The notes beneath the pieces are model-generated. The model was not told where the DNA came from, did no database searches, and worked only from the letters and a program-made list of their open reading frames with translations. A stretch of DNA of 64,000 bases from CAYXLI01 sp964464925 (GTDB lineage Bacteria > Acidobacteriota > Terriglobia > Bryobacterales > Bryobacteraceae), in the NCBI GenBank assembly GCA_964464925.1, contig CAYXLI010000018.1, positions 53,000 through 116,999 on the forward strand, given 5' to 3'. Below, one piece after another: positions 43,694 through 51,898 of this stretch. Position 1 is the first letter of the stretch; each line of letters starts with the position of its first letter. The position numbers and the translations under genes are program-made.

Positions 43694-44365
43694 ATGAAGA
43701 ACCGAGCGGATCTGGGAGTTGTCCAGGCGGTCGTCCGAGGTGACGATCCGCCAGCGGCACGGCAAAACCCACAGTACGTCGAATGGGCATACCAGTCGTT
43801 GCTTGAGGCATTTCTAAGGGGAGCGAAGACCCTCACGGCTGAGGCAATCCAGGAAACGATACCCGCAATCCTGTTCCGGCTGGCTATAGACGTGGACTGG
43901 ATTCGATACTTGGACGAGAACGGCGATCCACTCCCTGATAGGGTCGGCGACGTTGAAAAGTCCGGCTACCTTGTCTCGCAAGAACTATGGGATGAGTTCA
44001 TGACGTTGGTGCCCGTCGATGACTTCGAGGATTTCGTCACTGTGCGATCCGGTTCGACAGAGTTGAAGTGGAAGCATCCAACACCGAAGGAACTCATCGA
44101 GGGGTTCATCGGTCCTAGACGCCGACCTTCACAGGCGTGGTTGGCGAGACAAATGTGCGAGACTCCTGGTTATTCCAAGTCGCCGAACGCTGCCATCCAG
44201 TTCATCAAACTCCGTTTGAAGGAACCGTGCGGCACGCAAGCTCCGAAGCGGCCTGGATTGCGACAGGCGAGTGTGTTAGTCAGAATTTTCAAGGCTGAAG
44301 ATCCAGTCAGGTATGCTGATTTGCGACCGCACGACTTTTTCTGGCAAGAGGCAGCATCGTTCTGA
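43694..44365 (+). CDS. Hypothetical protein, possible element regulator
   Basis: An ATG at 43694 lies directly after the two GTAC boxes and gives 223 residues. The product has a helical N-terminal half (YVEWAYQSLLEAFLRGAKTLTAEAIQ), a central beta/acidic part (SQELWDEFMTLVPVDDFEDF) and a C-terminal half with a possible helix-turn-helix (RRPSQAWLARQMCETPGYSKSPNAAIQFIKLRLKEP). I do not recognise the family. The position beside divergent operators suggests self-regulation. Confidence 0.6.
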   Translation: MKNRADLGVVQAVVRGDDPPAARQNPQYVEWAYQSLLEAFLRGAKTLTAEAIQETIPAILFRLAIDVDWIRYLDENGDPLPDRVGDVEKSGYLVSQELWDEFMTLVPVDDFEDFVTVRSGSTELKWKHPTPKELIEGFIGPRRRPSQAWLARQMCETPGYSKSPNAAIQFIKLRLKEPCGTQAPKRPGLRQASVLVRIFKAEDPVRYADLRPHDFFWQEAASF

Positions 44366-44394
44366 AGGCTCCTGGCAAACTCTTTCCGTTGCGC

Positions 44395-44640
44395 TTACTT
44401 TGTGTTTGCATCAATAGCCAATGCCGCCAGGAACGCTGCGGCCACGGATGCCCTGACGATGCGGATCTCGTTGAGCGTCGTCGCCGGGTCATTCGTCAAC
44501 GTGGCAAGGCAATCTATGGCGTGTATGAGCAACGCATCCACGATGTCGGCGAGGGGCGGCGGCGTGCCAGCGAGGATAGGGTCGGAAATGTAGTCCGGCA
44601 ACAGCGGGGAGTGAGCCAGCCGTTTGATTACGTTGTTCAT
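44395..44640 (-). CDS. Small hypothetical helical protein
   Basis: The ATG at 44640 overlaps the stop of the RHH gene (ATGA), giving 81 residues: NNVIKRLAHSPLLPDYISDPILAGTPPPLADIVDALLIHAID, then a helical, partly hydrophobic end. No domain is recognised. Coupling to an RHH gene suggests a regulated pair, and a toxin-antitoxin arrangement is possible but unproved. Confidence 0.55.
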   Translation of the reverse strand: MNNVIKRLAHSPLLPDYISDPILAGTPPPLADIVDALLIHAIDCLATLTNDPATTLNEIRIVRASVAAAFLAALAIDANTK

Positions 44641-44837
44641 ACAGCTTCCTCGTACAACGGCTCCTTTCGCAGCCTGTGTGGAAGCGGCGTGCCGACGCCG
44701 AGACTGCTCCTGATCGCTCTGCGAATCCATTCCGATTTTGAAGTTCTCGATGCCCAACATGCTTCGGAGACGGCCTCATCCAGTGACTGTGGCATCCTCA
44801 GAGTCATTGCTTCTGTGTTCTTGGTCTGTCGTGGCAT
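44637..44837 (-). CDS. Ribbon-helix-helix (CopG-type) DNA-binding protein
   Basis: The 66-residue protein carries the RHH pattern: a beta strand (AMTLRMPQSL) and two helices (DEAVSEACWASRTSKSEWIRRAIRSSL). RHH dimers bind operator DNA and often act as antitoxins. The GAGGAG site precedes the ATG. A PIN-domain gene starts 75 bp away on the other strand. Confidence 0.85.
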   Translation of the reverse strand: MPRQTKNTEAMTLRMPQSLDEAVSEACWASRTSKSEWIRRAIRSSLGVGTPLPHRLRKEPLYEEAV

Positions 44838-44848
44838 CGTGGTCTCCT

Positions 44849-44867
44849 CGGTATCTATTTAGCGACA
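44849..44867 (-). promoter_or_regulatory. Candidate leftward promoter with TAAATA box, copy 1
   Basis: Read leftward, TGTCGCTAAATAGATACCG (44867-44849) lies just upstream of the RHH gene. A near copy with a 2-bp insertion precedes the leftward gene at 46214. TAAATA could be the -10 element. Confidence 0.4.
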
Positions 44868-44911
44868 ATGACCTCACGCCGAAGCAACTCGTTCTGATAA
44901 AGTAGACCGTC

Positions 44912-45940
44912 GTGCAAGGCGACAACGGTCAGCAGCCGTCCCTCATCTTCGTGGATACAAACACGCTCGATCAGGCGTGGCCCGAGCTATCCGGCAAGAT
45001 GAGGACGGCACTGGAATCGGCTCGGCTGCTCAACATCACGGTAGAACTTCCCGATCCAGTTCTGCTTGAGCTTGATAATCGTTGCAAAGAGAGAATCCGA
45101 AAACACTCTGAGGAGATCAAGACATCGCTCAGGAACCTCCGTCGATTAGGCATCGACATTCCTCAACCGCCGCTTGAAGCTAACGCTCTGTTCGACCGTT
45201 ACCTAGATCGGCGGAGCCACGCTTTGACGCATTTCTCACGAACTACTCCTTTTGTCTCATGTACGATTGACGAGTTGTTCAGAGAGGCCATCGGTCGCAA
45301 GCTCTTGTTTGGAGAGCAGGGGCGGAACTTTCAAGATGTTGTGATTTACAGGAGCGTAATCGAGCGACTTAAAACACACGAAGGCGGACGGGGTGTGCTC
45401 GTTACGAAGGACAGCGTTTTCTCGGAACGAAGAGAGCAGCTTCGTGAACGGGAAGCCGAGTGGGGTGTCTCCGTTGAACACATGTCCCTCGATGACGTTG
45501 AACGTCTGCTCACCGAACGGCTCGGCGGTGGTGTTCGGGAGCGACTGACCACACATCGAGAGGCTATGACCGCACTCCTAGAAAGCAGTCTCAGTGAAGT
45601 GTGTGCCCTTCTCGATCCCGAATTGGCGATGGATTATGACGAATCACAGCTTTACAACCTACTGGATGTAGAACTGGAAAAGGTCATTGCCGTCGAGGTT
45701 CCTGTAATGGATGCCGATCCGCCCGTCCCCAGTAGGGTGCGTGCGGCGGCAACCCTGCGTGGTTTCGGCTTCTTGATTGAGCGGCAACCAAACCGAACGC
45801 TTGGGCCAGAGGAAGTAACGGTCGATGTAGAGGTGGAGTTCACGGCTACTTGGTCGGGCGATAGCTATTCGATGCCAGCGTTCACGTTGATCACCGCCAA
45901 ATACGTCGGGCAGTCGAAGACTTTTCTTTACTTGGATTGA
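44912..45940 (+). CDS. PIN-domain (DUF4935-like) protein
   Basis: The 342-residue protein (GTG start) has an N-terminal PIN-like nuclease fold. FVDTNTLDQAW supplies the first Asp, ELPDPVLLELDNR an acidic residue on the second conserved helix, and FQDVVIYRSVIE and LVTKDSVF further acidic positions. This pattern suits the DUF4935 PIN_like family, found in defence-related and toxin-like proteins that cut RNA. The C-terminal 130 residues are a separate beta-rich domain. Divergent orientation from the RHH gene is noted. RNA cleavage is inferred from family. Confidence 0.72.
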   Translation: MQGDNGQQPSLIFVDTNTLDQAWPELSGKMRTALESARLLNITVELPDPVLLELDNRCKERIRKHSEEIKTSLRNLRRLGIDIPQPPLEANALFDRYLDRRSHALTHFSRTTPFVSCTIDELFREAIGRKLLFGEQGRNFQDVVIYRSVIERLKTHEGGRGVLVTKDSVFSERREQLREREAEWGVSVEHMSLDDVERLLTERLGGGVRERLTTHREAMTALLESSLSEVCALLDPELAMDYDESQLYNLLDVELEKVIAVEVPVMDADPPVPSRVRAAATLRGFGFLIERQPNRTLGPEEVTVDVEVEFTATWSGDSYSMPAFTLITAKYVGQSKTFLYLD

Positions 45941-46001
45941 CTGCCGTAGAATCGTGTTCATGCTGTAACGCCGTGGAAGCGTTCGGAGCTAGGATGACCT
46001 C

Positions 46002-46214
46002 TCATAACCGCACCCATTCGACCGGACCCATCTGCTGCCAATCTGCATTTGCGTAGCTGACGAGACGACGAAGCACCGCAAGGTACTCTCGGCGATCCGG
46101 CGCATGATACGTCCGCAGCACTTCATGGATTAAGGCCAACCTGCGGCCCATTGAACCCGGCCCCTGCAAGTGCATTGCGTCCCTGGAGAGTCGTCCGTAG
46201 AATCTGTGGTTCAT
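46002..46214 (-). CDS. Small hypothetical protein
   Basis: The 70-residue basic protein (HRFYGRLSRDAMHLQGPGSMGRRLALIHEVLRTYHAPDRREYLAVLRRLVSYA in outline) is preceded by GAGGG at suitable distance and by a promoter-like box shared with the RHH gene. No family is recognised. Coding status is likely but not certain. Confidence 0.5.
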   Translation of the reverse strand: MNHRFYGRLSRDAMHLQGPGSMGRRLALIHEVLRTYHAPDRREYLAVLRRLVSYANADWQQMGPVEWVRL

Positions 46215-46239
46215 CTGTTATCCCTCGTGGCGGTGTCTG

Positions 46240-46260
46240 CGGTATCAGTATTTAGCTACA
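46240..46260 (-). promoter_or_regulatory. Candidate leftward promoter with TAAATA box, copy 2
   Basis: Read leftward, TGTAGCTAAATA then CTGATACCG matches the box upstream of the RHH gene except for one base and a 2-bp insertion. It lies 26 bp before the start of the gene at 46214. Confidence 0.4.
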
Positions 46261-46335
46261 GCTTGTCGGCGATTTGACAGATTCAGATTCGGTGAGACGA
46301 TGAATAGCAGCAGGGATCACCACACAAACCAGCAC

Positions 46336-46607
46336 GTTTCCAATGTGGTTTCCGTTTCGGTTTCCATCTTCAACAACAGTAAGTATCTGGCGGTTAGGCA
46401 CTTGGCTCGATGTTTCCGATGTTTCCACTTTCTTCAAGGACTTTTGTCCTGGCGCATCTCTGGTAGGTGGGAAGGAGATCGGAACCTCATCTCAAACTGT
46501 TCAGAATTTATGGAAACATTGGAAACATTCAAGAAGTCCTGTAGATCCTTGTACTTGTCGATGCTGGAATTGGAAACGCATCCGGAAACGTTCTCCGAAG
46601 CGGAAAC
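46336..46607. other. Candidate replication origin: symmetric array of GTTTCC/GGAAAC hexamers
   Basis: Five GTTTCC copies start at 46336, 46348, 46360, 46412 and 46421. Five inverted copies (GGAAAC) start at 46512, 46521, 46572, 46584 and 46602. Spacings mirror each other: 12, 12, 52, 9 on the left and 9, 51, 12, 18 on the right. The inner pairs lie in ATGTTTCC-type 9-bp direct repeats. The array lies 330 bp upstream of a P4-type primase-helicase gene, the usual place for its iterons. An open frame runs across it, but it shows no protein-like features. Confidence 0.75.
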
Positions 46608-46670
46608 GCCTCTCGCCACCGATCAAGAACTCCACCGGGCGCAGATGAAGCACAGAGCGCAGCCGTCATA

Positions 46671-46700
46671 AATAGCTCGTGGAGGAATAGCTCGTGGAGG
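46671..46700 (+). repeat. Perfect tandem 15-bp repeat carrying ribosome-binding sites
   Basis: AATAGCTCGTGGAGG occurs at 46671-46685 and again at 46686-46700. Each copy ends in GGAGG. The second GGAGG is 5 bp before the ATG at 46706, so it is the site used for the HTH gene. Confidence 0.8.
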
Positions 46701-46705
46701 ACGAC

Positions 46706-46885
46706 ATGACCAAGTACATGACACCGAAAGAAGTTGCGACAGCGATGGAAGTTTCACCTTCGACGGTTGTGCGTTGGGTGCGAGATGGCTTGCTTCCGGC
46801 GAAGAGGTTCGGGCCGAGAACCATCAAGATCGAGAGGACTGACATCGACAAGCTGATCGAGGCAACGGATGACGAAGTGAAGTAG
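46706..46885 (+). CDS. Helix-turn-helix DNA-binding protein (excisionase/AlpA-like)
   Basis: The ATG at 46706 after GGAGG gives 59 residues: YMTPKEVATAMEVSPSTVVRWVRDGLLPAKRFGPRTIKI, then RTDIDKLIEA. This is the winged MerR-like domain of helix_turn_helix_17/excisionase proteins. It sits between the iteron array and the primase gene. It may regulate replication or integrase expression, like AlpA and Xis in other elements. Confidence 0.85.
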   Translation: MTKYMTPKEVATAMEVSPSTVVRWVRDGLLPAKRFGPRTIKIERTDIDKLIEATDDEVK

Positions 46886-46939
46886 AAAACCTAAGACCGC
46901 TGGCTGGAATTGAGGTCCAGGCCAGCGGCAGAGAGGACC

Positions 46940-49351
46940 ATGAATCTATCGAAGAATATTTACACTGCTTTCAGACAGTACACCGAGATGGGATTGGACC
47001 CGCTTCCAATTCTGAACAAAGAGGGACGTCCCACCAAGAAACCAGAGATCCACGAATGGCCCATAAAAGCTGCCAATCATGGATTCAGCGATGAGGACTT
47101 CAGCGAAGCCAACATCGGAATTCTCCTCGGCGGCAAAAGACACCTGACAGACATCGACTGCGATTCGCCTGAAGGTGTTCGCATCGGCGTCGAAGTACTC
47201 GATGACCTGATGAAGAAGACGGGCACCACTGTGGTCTTTGGCCGTCAGTCGAAACCCCGGTCGCACTACATCTTCTCCACAGACGTATCGCTTCCAACTG
47301 AACGAATCGTGGACCCAACCGATGGGCAGTGCATCATCGAGTACCGCTGCGTAAAAGAAGACGGCAACCGAGGCGTCCAGACCGTCTTCCCTCCGTCACT
47401 GAACTACGACAAGAAGACCGGGCACATCGAGCAGGTCGAGTTCGCACCGGACTCCGCAGTCGAACCAGTCTTTGTGGCGTCCGAGAAGTTACATCTGCGA
47501 TTCCGTGTGATCGCTGCCACTGCACTCCTCGCCAAGCACTTCCCTGTCGAGGGCCAGCGCCACAACACGATACTTGCACTCGCTGGCTTCTTCGCACGTA
47601 GCGGGATGCGGGTCGAGAAGGCGGCAATGCTGGTGAAGCTGGCCTATTGTCATTCGGCTGGATACAACGGCGACGAGAACAAGGCCGAAGACGATGTAAT
47701 CTCGGTGTACAAGACGTTCGAGAAGAACCCGTCAACGCACCTGTATGGTTATCCGACGCTGATCGAGATCATGCCGAAGGCCGTGGTGGACAGAGTTCTC
47801 GATCTGCTGGGAATCGAACCGCCAGAATTGGGCTATCACTTGACCGACGCTGGCAACGGACGCCGACTGGTGGACAAGCACAAGGACGACATCCGCTTCT
47901 GCGTCGATTTGAAGTGCTGGTTCGTATGGGACGGTGTGCGTTGGTGCCAGGATGACGAAAACCACATGCGGGAGCTTGCGAAGGGACTTGCCGCCGACAT
48001 CCGTAACGATGCTGACCGCATGAGATCGCCTACGCCTACCGATGAGAAATCGGCGGCGGTGTTCGAGGCGAAGAAGAAGGAAGTTCACAAGTGGGCCAAC
48101 CGTACTGAGAATGCTGATGGCGTCTCGAAAACGTTGATTTCAGCGGCTTCGGACCCACGGATCACCTGCCGTCGATCAGACTTCGACCGCCATCTGAATC
48201 TCCTAAACTGCCCGAACTGCGTCGTGGACCTTTACACCGGGAAGACAATGCCACACGACCGACAGTTGATGTTGAGCAACCTGTGTCCGACCGAGTTCGA
48301 CGGCAACGCTGTTCATCCTGTTTGGGAGACCAGCCTGGATGCGTTTACCCGGAATCACAACGACCTGAAGCCGTTCCTGCAACAAGCGGTAGGCTACTCG
48401 ATTCAGGGTGACAAAGCAGAAGAGCGCATCTTCGTCCTCTACGGGGTCGGCAACTCCGGTAAAGGAACTCTGATGGACTGGATCACGCACGCTGTCGGCC
48501 CGGACTATGCCTGTGCGATGGACGCCGCCTCAGTCCTGAAGCAGAAGCGAGATTCGGCGGCAGCATCCGGTGACATCGCAAGACTTGAGGGAAAGCGAAT
48601 TGTGATCGTGTCCGAAATCGAAAAGGGAAGCCGCCTTCAGGAGTCGTTCCTCAAAGGAGCTTCCGGCAATGACGCCCTTGTCGCCCGAGCACTGTACAGA
48701 TCCGAGCGGGAGTTCCGACCAACTCATCAGTTCTGGTTCCAGACGAATTATCGCCCCGGCTTCGATTCGACCGACAGCGGAAACAAGCGGCGGTACATTG
48801 AAATCCCTTTCGACAACGATCTGAAGGCCGATCCCGCCGTCAAGTTTGATCCGATGTTGAAGAACCGAATGCGACAGGACAAACAATTCTTGAAAGCGGT
48901 CCTAGCGTGGGCTGTGCAAGGCTGTATGGAATGGCGGCAATACGGACTCGACATTCCGGATTCCGTCCAGGCGGCGACGGACGAGTTGTTTGCCCACAAC
49001 GATTTTCTGAACGACTTCTTAAACGACGTATGCGTAGTCGATCCGGACGGCAAGGTTCCGGTTAAGGTGCTTGCTGACGCATACAAGCAATGGTGCGAGG
49101 GGCAAGGTGAGGAGCCAGCGCAAGGACGCACGTTCAACCGAATGATGGAAGAGCGTGGATACGAGCGGAAACAGGCTCGGTTTGGCCGAACGAACGGGAA
49201 GGCGTGGGTTGGCATCCGTCTGAAGAATCCAGATGAAGAAACGGCTTCAGTCCGTAGGACTTCGGATGGAGCGGAGATGTCCATGATCCCGATTCGCCGT
49301 CTTCAGGTCTGTCAAACGGGCGAACCAGTTGGGTTGGCGGAAGCGGGATAG
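46940..49351 (+). CDS. P4-type primase-polymerase/helicase replication protein
   Basis: The ATG at 46940 follows GAGAGGA and gives 803 residues. The N-terminal prim-pol domain contains NIGILLGGKRHLTDIDCDSPEG with the DxD (about residue 70) and SHYIFST. The middle (about 310-440) is a D5_N-like domain. The superfamily 3 helicase has Walker A GVGNSGKGT (about 501-508), Walker B IVIVSE (about 555) and the sensor/arginine region GNKRRYIEIPF (about 615). P4-alpha-type proteins prime and unwind at an iteron origin, letting satellites and integrative elements replicate after excision. The C-terminal winged-helix-like part resembles an origin-binding domain. Confidence 0.93.
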   Translation: MNLSKNIYTAFRQYTEMGLDPLPILNKEGRPTKKPEIHEWPIKAANHGFSDEDFSEANIGILLGGKRHLTDIDCDSPEGVRIGVEVLDDLMKKTGTTVVFGRQSKPRSHYIFSTDVSLPTERIVDPTDGQCIIEYRCVKEDGNRGVQTVFPPSLNYDKKTGHIEQVEFAPDSAVEPVFVASEKLHLRFRVIAATALLAKHFPVEGQRHNTILALAGFFARSGMRVEKAAMLVKLAYCHSAGYNGDENKAEDDVISVYKTFEKNPSTHLYGYPTLIEIMPKAVVDRVLDLLGIEPPELGYHLTDAGNGRRLVDKHKDDIRFCVDLKCWFVWDGVRWCQDDENHMRELAKGLAADIRNDADRMRSPTPTDEKSAAVFEAKKKEVHKWANRTENADGVSKTLISAASDPRITCRRSDFDRHLNLLNCPNCVVDLYTGKTMPHDRQLMLSNLCPTEFDGNAVHPVWETSLDAFTRNHNDLKPFLQQAVGYSIQGDKAEERIFVLYGVGNSGKGTLMDWITHAVGPDYACAMDAASVLKQKRDSAAASGDIARLEGKRIVIVSEIEKGSRLQESFLKGASGNDALVARALYRSEREFRPTHQFWFQTNYRPGFDSTDSGNKRRYIEIPFDNDLKADPAVKFDPMLKNRMRQDKQFLKAVLAWAVQGCMEWRQYGLDIPDSVQAATDELFAHNDFLNDFLNDVCVVDPDGKVPVKVLADAYKQWCEGQGEEPAQGRTFNRMMEERGYERKQARFGRTNGKAWVGIRLKNPDEETASVRRTSDGAEMSMIPIRRLQVCQTGEPVGLAEAG

Positions 49352-49368
49352 CTCCACCGCATCGCACG

Positions 49369-49650
49369 ATGGACCAGTCGAAACGGGCAGAGATAAATCT
49401 GCATATGCTTCTCGATTGGTCCGACATCCTGCCAGCCGCCATCGCCAGCCTCTCGCCGTTGCGCCAGGAGATCGTCATTTACATCTTGCGCCAGCCGGGA
49501 CGACAGCGACCGAGCTATGCACATGCCCTCCGAACCTGGAGCCTCGACCGGAAGCAGTTCGATATTGAGCTTCATGCGGCATACAGCGGCATTCGTCAAT
49601 ACCTGCGGCGCTATGGCCTCGACGCTTCTTCTGATTTGCAATTCCGATAG
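49369..49650 (+). CDS. Small helical DNA-binding-like protein, paralogue of 60354 gene
   Basis: The product has up to 93 residues (ATG 49369; an internal ATG at 49405 is possible). The conserved core is WSDILPAAIASLSPLRQEIVIYIL, then QRPSYAHALRTWSLDRKQFDIELHAAYSGIRQYLRRYGL. The second half resembles the helix-turn-helix of sigma region 4-like small proteins (LDRKQFDIELHAAYSGIRQYL), suggesting a regulator. A paralogue at 60354-60728 in the same element shares most of these residues. It lies 18 bp after the primase gene. Confidence 0.65.
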   Translation: MDQSKRAEINLHMLLDWSDILPAAIASLSPLRQEIVIYILRQPGRQRPSYAHALRTWSLDRKQFDIELHAAYSGIRQYLRRYGLDASSDLQFR

Positions 49651-49894
49651 ACACCACAACGAGGATGGGTGCTACTGCGTGTGCGCCGACGATATCGGTA
49701 TGTCCGGGTTGCGTTCGGATAGACTCTTTCGGCGAAATCCGGGATGACACCGCCTAATCAGTATGTGAGCCTCCAGGCGCTGCGGATGCGAGATCGTTAT
49801 CTCCAGCGGATATGAAGGCCAGAACCGACTCGGCCAGCAGAGACATCGGCTATCCGTGTTGAAGTAGTCGCAACTGATCGCTTCAACTGAAGGG

Positions 49895-50785
49895 TCACTC
49901 CTCTGTCGCCAGTCTTACCCAACGCTGGATTGGCGTCGGCATGATCTCAACGTTTTCGATGCAGAACCGCCTTATCGCCTCGGGGTCAAGCAGTGTGGTC
50001 GTGTCCTTCGTTGCATTGCCCTTATATCTGCCCTCCGTCTGAAACAAGAACACATTTCCATCGAACTGTTCATAGTCGGCGACGTTGAGTTCCACTTTGC
50101 CTTGCTTGACCTGGACAGCCGCCATTTTGCGACTCGCCGAATGCCGAAGTACAAACTCGTAGTTCTGCGTCTCCACTTTGCAGGTGGAAGGATAAATGAT
50201 CCATCCTTGCGTTTGAAGGTAGATCCCAACTGCATCCTCACAAGCGTCGGGATCGAACAACGACAGGAGGCTCCGCTCGATTCTCGGTGGTGAGTAAATT
50301 GCAGATCCAGTGAGGCCATTGAACAGGTTCGTCGAAAACCAGATCACAGTATCATCGGGAATGGACCGTAGCGTCTGGCCTCGGATGAATGCGTTTCTCA
50401 CTGTACCGGGAACGTCGTTCAGGTCTCCAACCAACTTCCACATGCAACGTCGAACATTGTGGATATCTGCGGCCTGGTGCTCATGGCTGTAGCGATATTC
50501 CCATCCGTCAAGAACTCGACCGAGATAGTACTTCCCTTTGGTGTCTCGAGTCCAGATTAGGTCGCCACCCTTGACATGTTCCTGCAACCGTCGCACATTG
50601 CCGTTGACCCCACCGTATTCCGGCTCGGCTCGTTTGCAGTAATCAAACCATTGCATCGCCTCATGGGGTAATACGCCCCACCCCATTCCCGCAACTTGAT
50701 CTTCGATACAGAATCGGCATCGGTCTGGAACTTTAACGTGAGCTTCCTGTTTGATGTGCAATCGCCAAACGGTTGGCAGGGGCAT
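49895..50785 (-). CDS. Putative nuclease-fold hypothetical protein
   Basis: This is a 296-residue protein. The first 130 residues have CRFC, then GGDLIWTRDTKGKYYLGRVLDGWEY, a small beta domain suggestive of a modified-base or DNA-binding module. The C-terminal part has EDAVGIYLQTQGWIIYPST, then NYEFVLRHSASRKMAAVQVKQGKVELNVADY: an E, a D/E-type strand and QVK that fit a restriction-endonuclease-like core. It is next to a DUF3883 protein on the same strand (73 bp apart). Together they may form a restriction pair; this is inference. Confidence 0.55.
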   Translation of the reverse strand: MPLPTVWRLHIKQEAHVKVPDRCRFCIEDQVAGMGWGVLPHEAMQWFDYCKRAEPEYGGVNGNVRRLQEHVKGGDLIWTRDTKGKYYLGRVLDGWEYRYSHEHQAADIHNVRRCMWKLVGDLNDVPGTVRNAFIRGQTLRSIPDDTVIWFSTNLFNGLTGSAIYSPPRIERSLLSLFDPDACEDAVGIYLQTQGWIIYPSTCKVETQNYEFVLRHSASRKMAAVQVKQGKVELNVADYEQFDGNVFLFQTEGRYKGNATKDTTTLLDPEAIRRFCIENVEIMPTPIQRWVRLATEE

Positions 50786-50857
50786 AGTCGCTCATCAGTG
50801 TACAGTCGGCTCGGTGCCGCCGTCGTCAACGGCAAATGGACGCCGAAGCCGAAGTGC

Positions 50858-51679
50858 CTATCCTTCGACCAGCCGTGCGGACTCGACGGTATTGACGGAC
50901 AGCCGAACACCGTCCTCAGCAACGAGATCCTTCGTATCGGGTCGAAACCGAAAAATCTGGATCTTGGCATCAGGCAGCAAAGCCTTGGTTGCCACGCAGA
51001 CTCGGTATATCCCCGAGTGCTTCTGCATCTTCATGTATTCCCTCGGGGTGAGTTCGACAATCAGACGGTGACCTGATAACCCTTTGACTTCGAGGTACAG
51101 TCGCTCACGGCCCCTCGTCGCCTCAAGATCCCACCCCTTGTTCTGGTCGGAAACATCTTCGATGTGCCAGTCTTTAAACTGGTTCTTTGTCATCTTGACG
51201 GCGGCGTTCTCGACGGCAGCTTTCTTGAGCACATCCGGCTGGTACGCACGCCCCGGCTTCTTCGACGCCTTACCTTCCGCAACGGCGCTCCAGGATTCTA
51301 ACCACAGCACGAGGCGGCATGGCCGGGTAAGATGGCCGAGCCGCTTCAATTCTTCACGTATCTCACCGGGTTTTTCTGTGGATCGGCAGACTCGGTATTC
51401 GCCGATGTACTCCCACCGTCCAAATGCCGGGTGCTTGCGTTCATTGACGTGCCGGAAAAACGGAATGAACTCACGGCACTCGTCAAGCAGCTTGCCATCT
51501 TCGTAATACTCGTTTAAAAGAAGGATGTCGGGGGCACAGGGATTCAACTTCGTCCTGAAGCAACAGGCAATCGCCCTTCCGTTTCGGTTAGGGACGAAAC
51601 CTAAATGGCCTTTAAGATGATTCTGGATCGTTCGGCGGTCGTAGGCTTTCCCAAACACCGGAAACGGCTTTGTGGTCAT
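50858..51679 (-). CDS. DUF3883-domain protein with SRA/YDG-like N-terminus
   Basis: The ATG at 51679 gives 273 residues. The N-terminal 130 residues contain GKAYDRRTIQNHLKGHLG, ILLLNEYYEDGKLL and FGRWEYIGEYRV, which recall ScoMcrA/SRA-like modified-base readers. The C-terminal 90 residues are DUF3883: NKGWDLEATRGRERLYLEVKGL, then LTPREYMKMQKHSGIYRVCVA. DUF3883 is a nuclease-like domain common in McrA- and DISARM-type defence proteins. The combination suggests a type IV-like restriction factor; the SRA call is tentative. Confidence 0.62.
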   Translation of the reverse strand: MTTKPFPVFGKAYDRRTIQNHLKGHLGFVPNRNGRAIACCFRTKLNPCAPDILLLNEYYEDGKLLDECREFIPFFRHVNERKHPAFGRWEYIGEYRVCRSTEKPGEIREELKRLGHLTRPCRLVLWLESWSAVAEGKASKKPGRAYQPDVLKKAAVENAAVKMTKNQFKDWHIEDVSDQNKGWDLEATRGRERLYLEVKGLSGHRLIVELTPREYMKMQKHSGIYRVCVATKALLPDAKIQIFRFRPDTKDLVAEDGVRLSVNTVESARLVEG

Positions 51680-51898
51680 GGTCTCAGCTACCGTAGCACA
51701 GGGCATTCGCAAGATCCCGTCCAGTTGCAATTGAGTGCAGAAAGGTTAATGAAATCTTAATGTGGCTTCAATTGGCGCTCAAACGGGTCATCCCGACATT
51801 GTTTGACATGCGATTTTTGCGATCTTGGAAACCCGAGCACTCGTAAGCAGTTCTTCCCCTCTTGAGTTAGCCAGAGGTCCATCGTAACCTGCTCTCAT

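Noticed and set aside
46300..46671. 123-residue frame across the hexamer array
   Set aside because: Its amino acid pattern simply reflects the repeated hexamers, with no ribosome site or domain; the region is better read as an origin.
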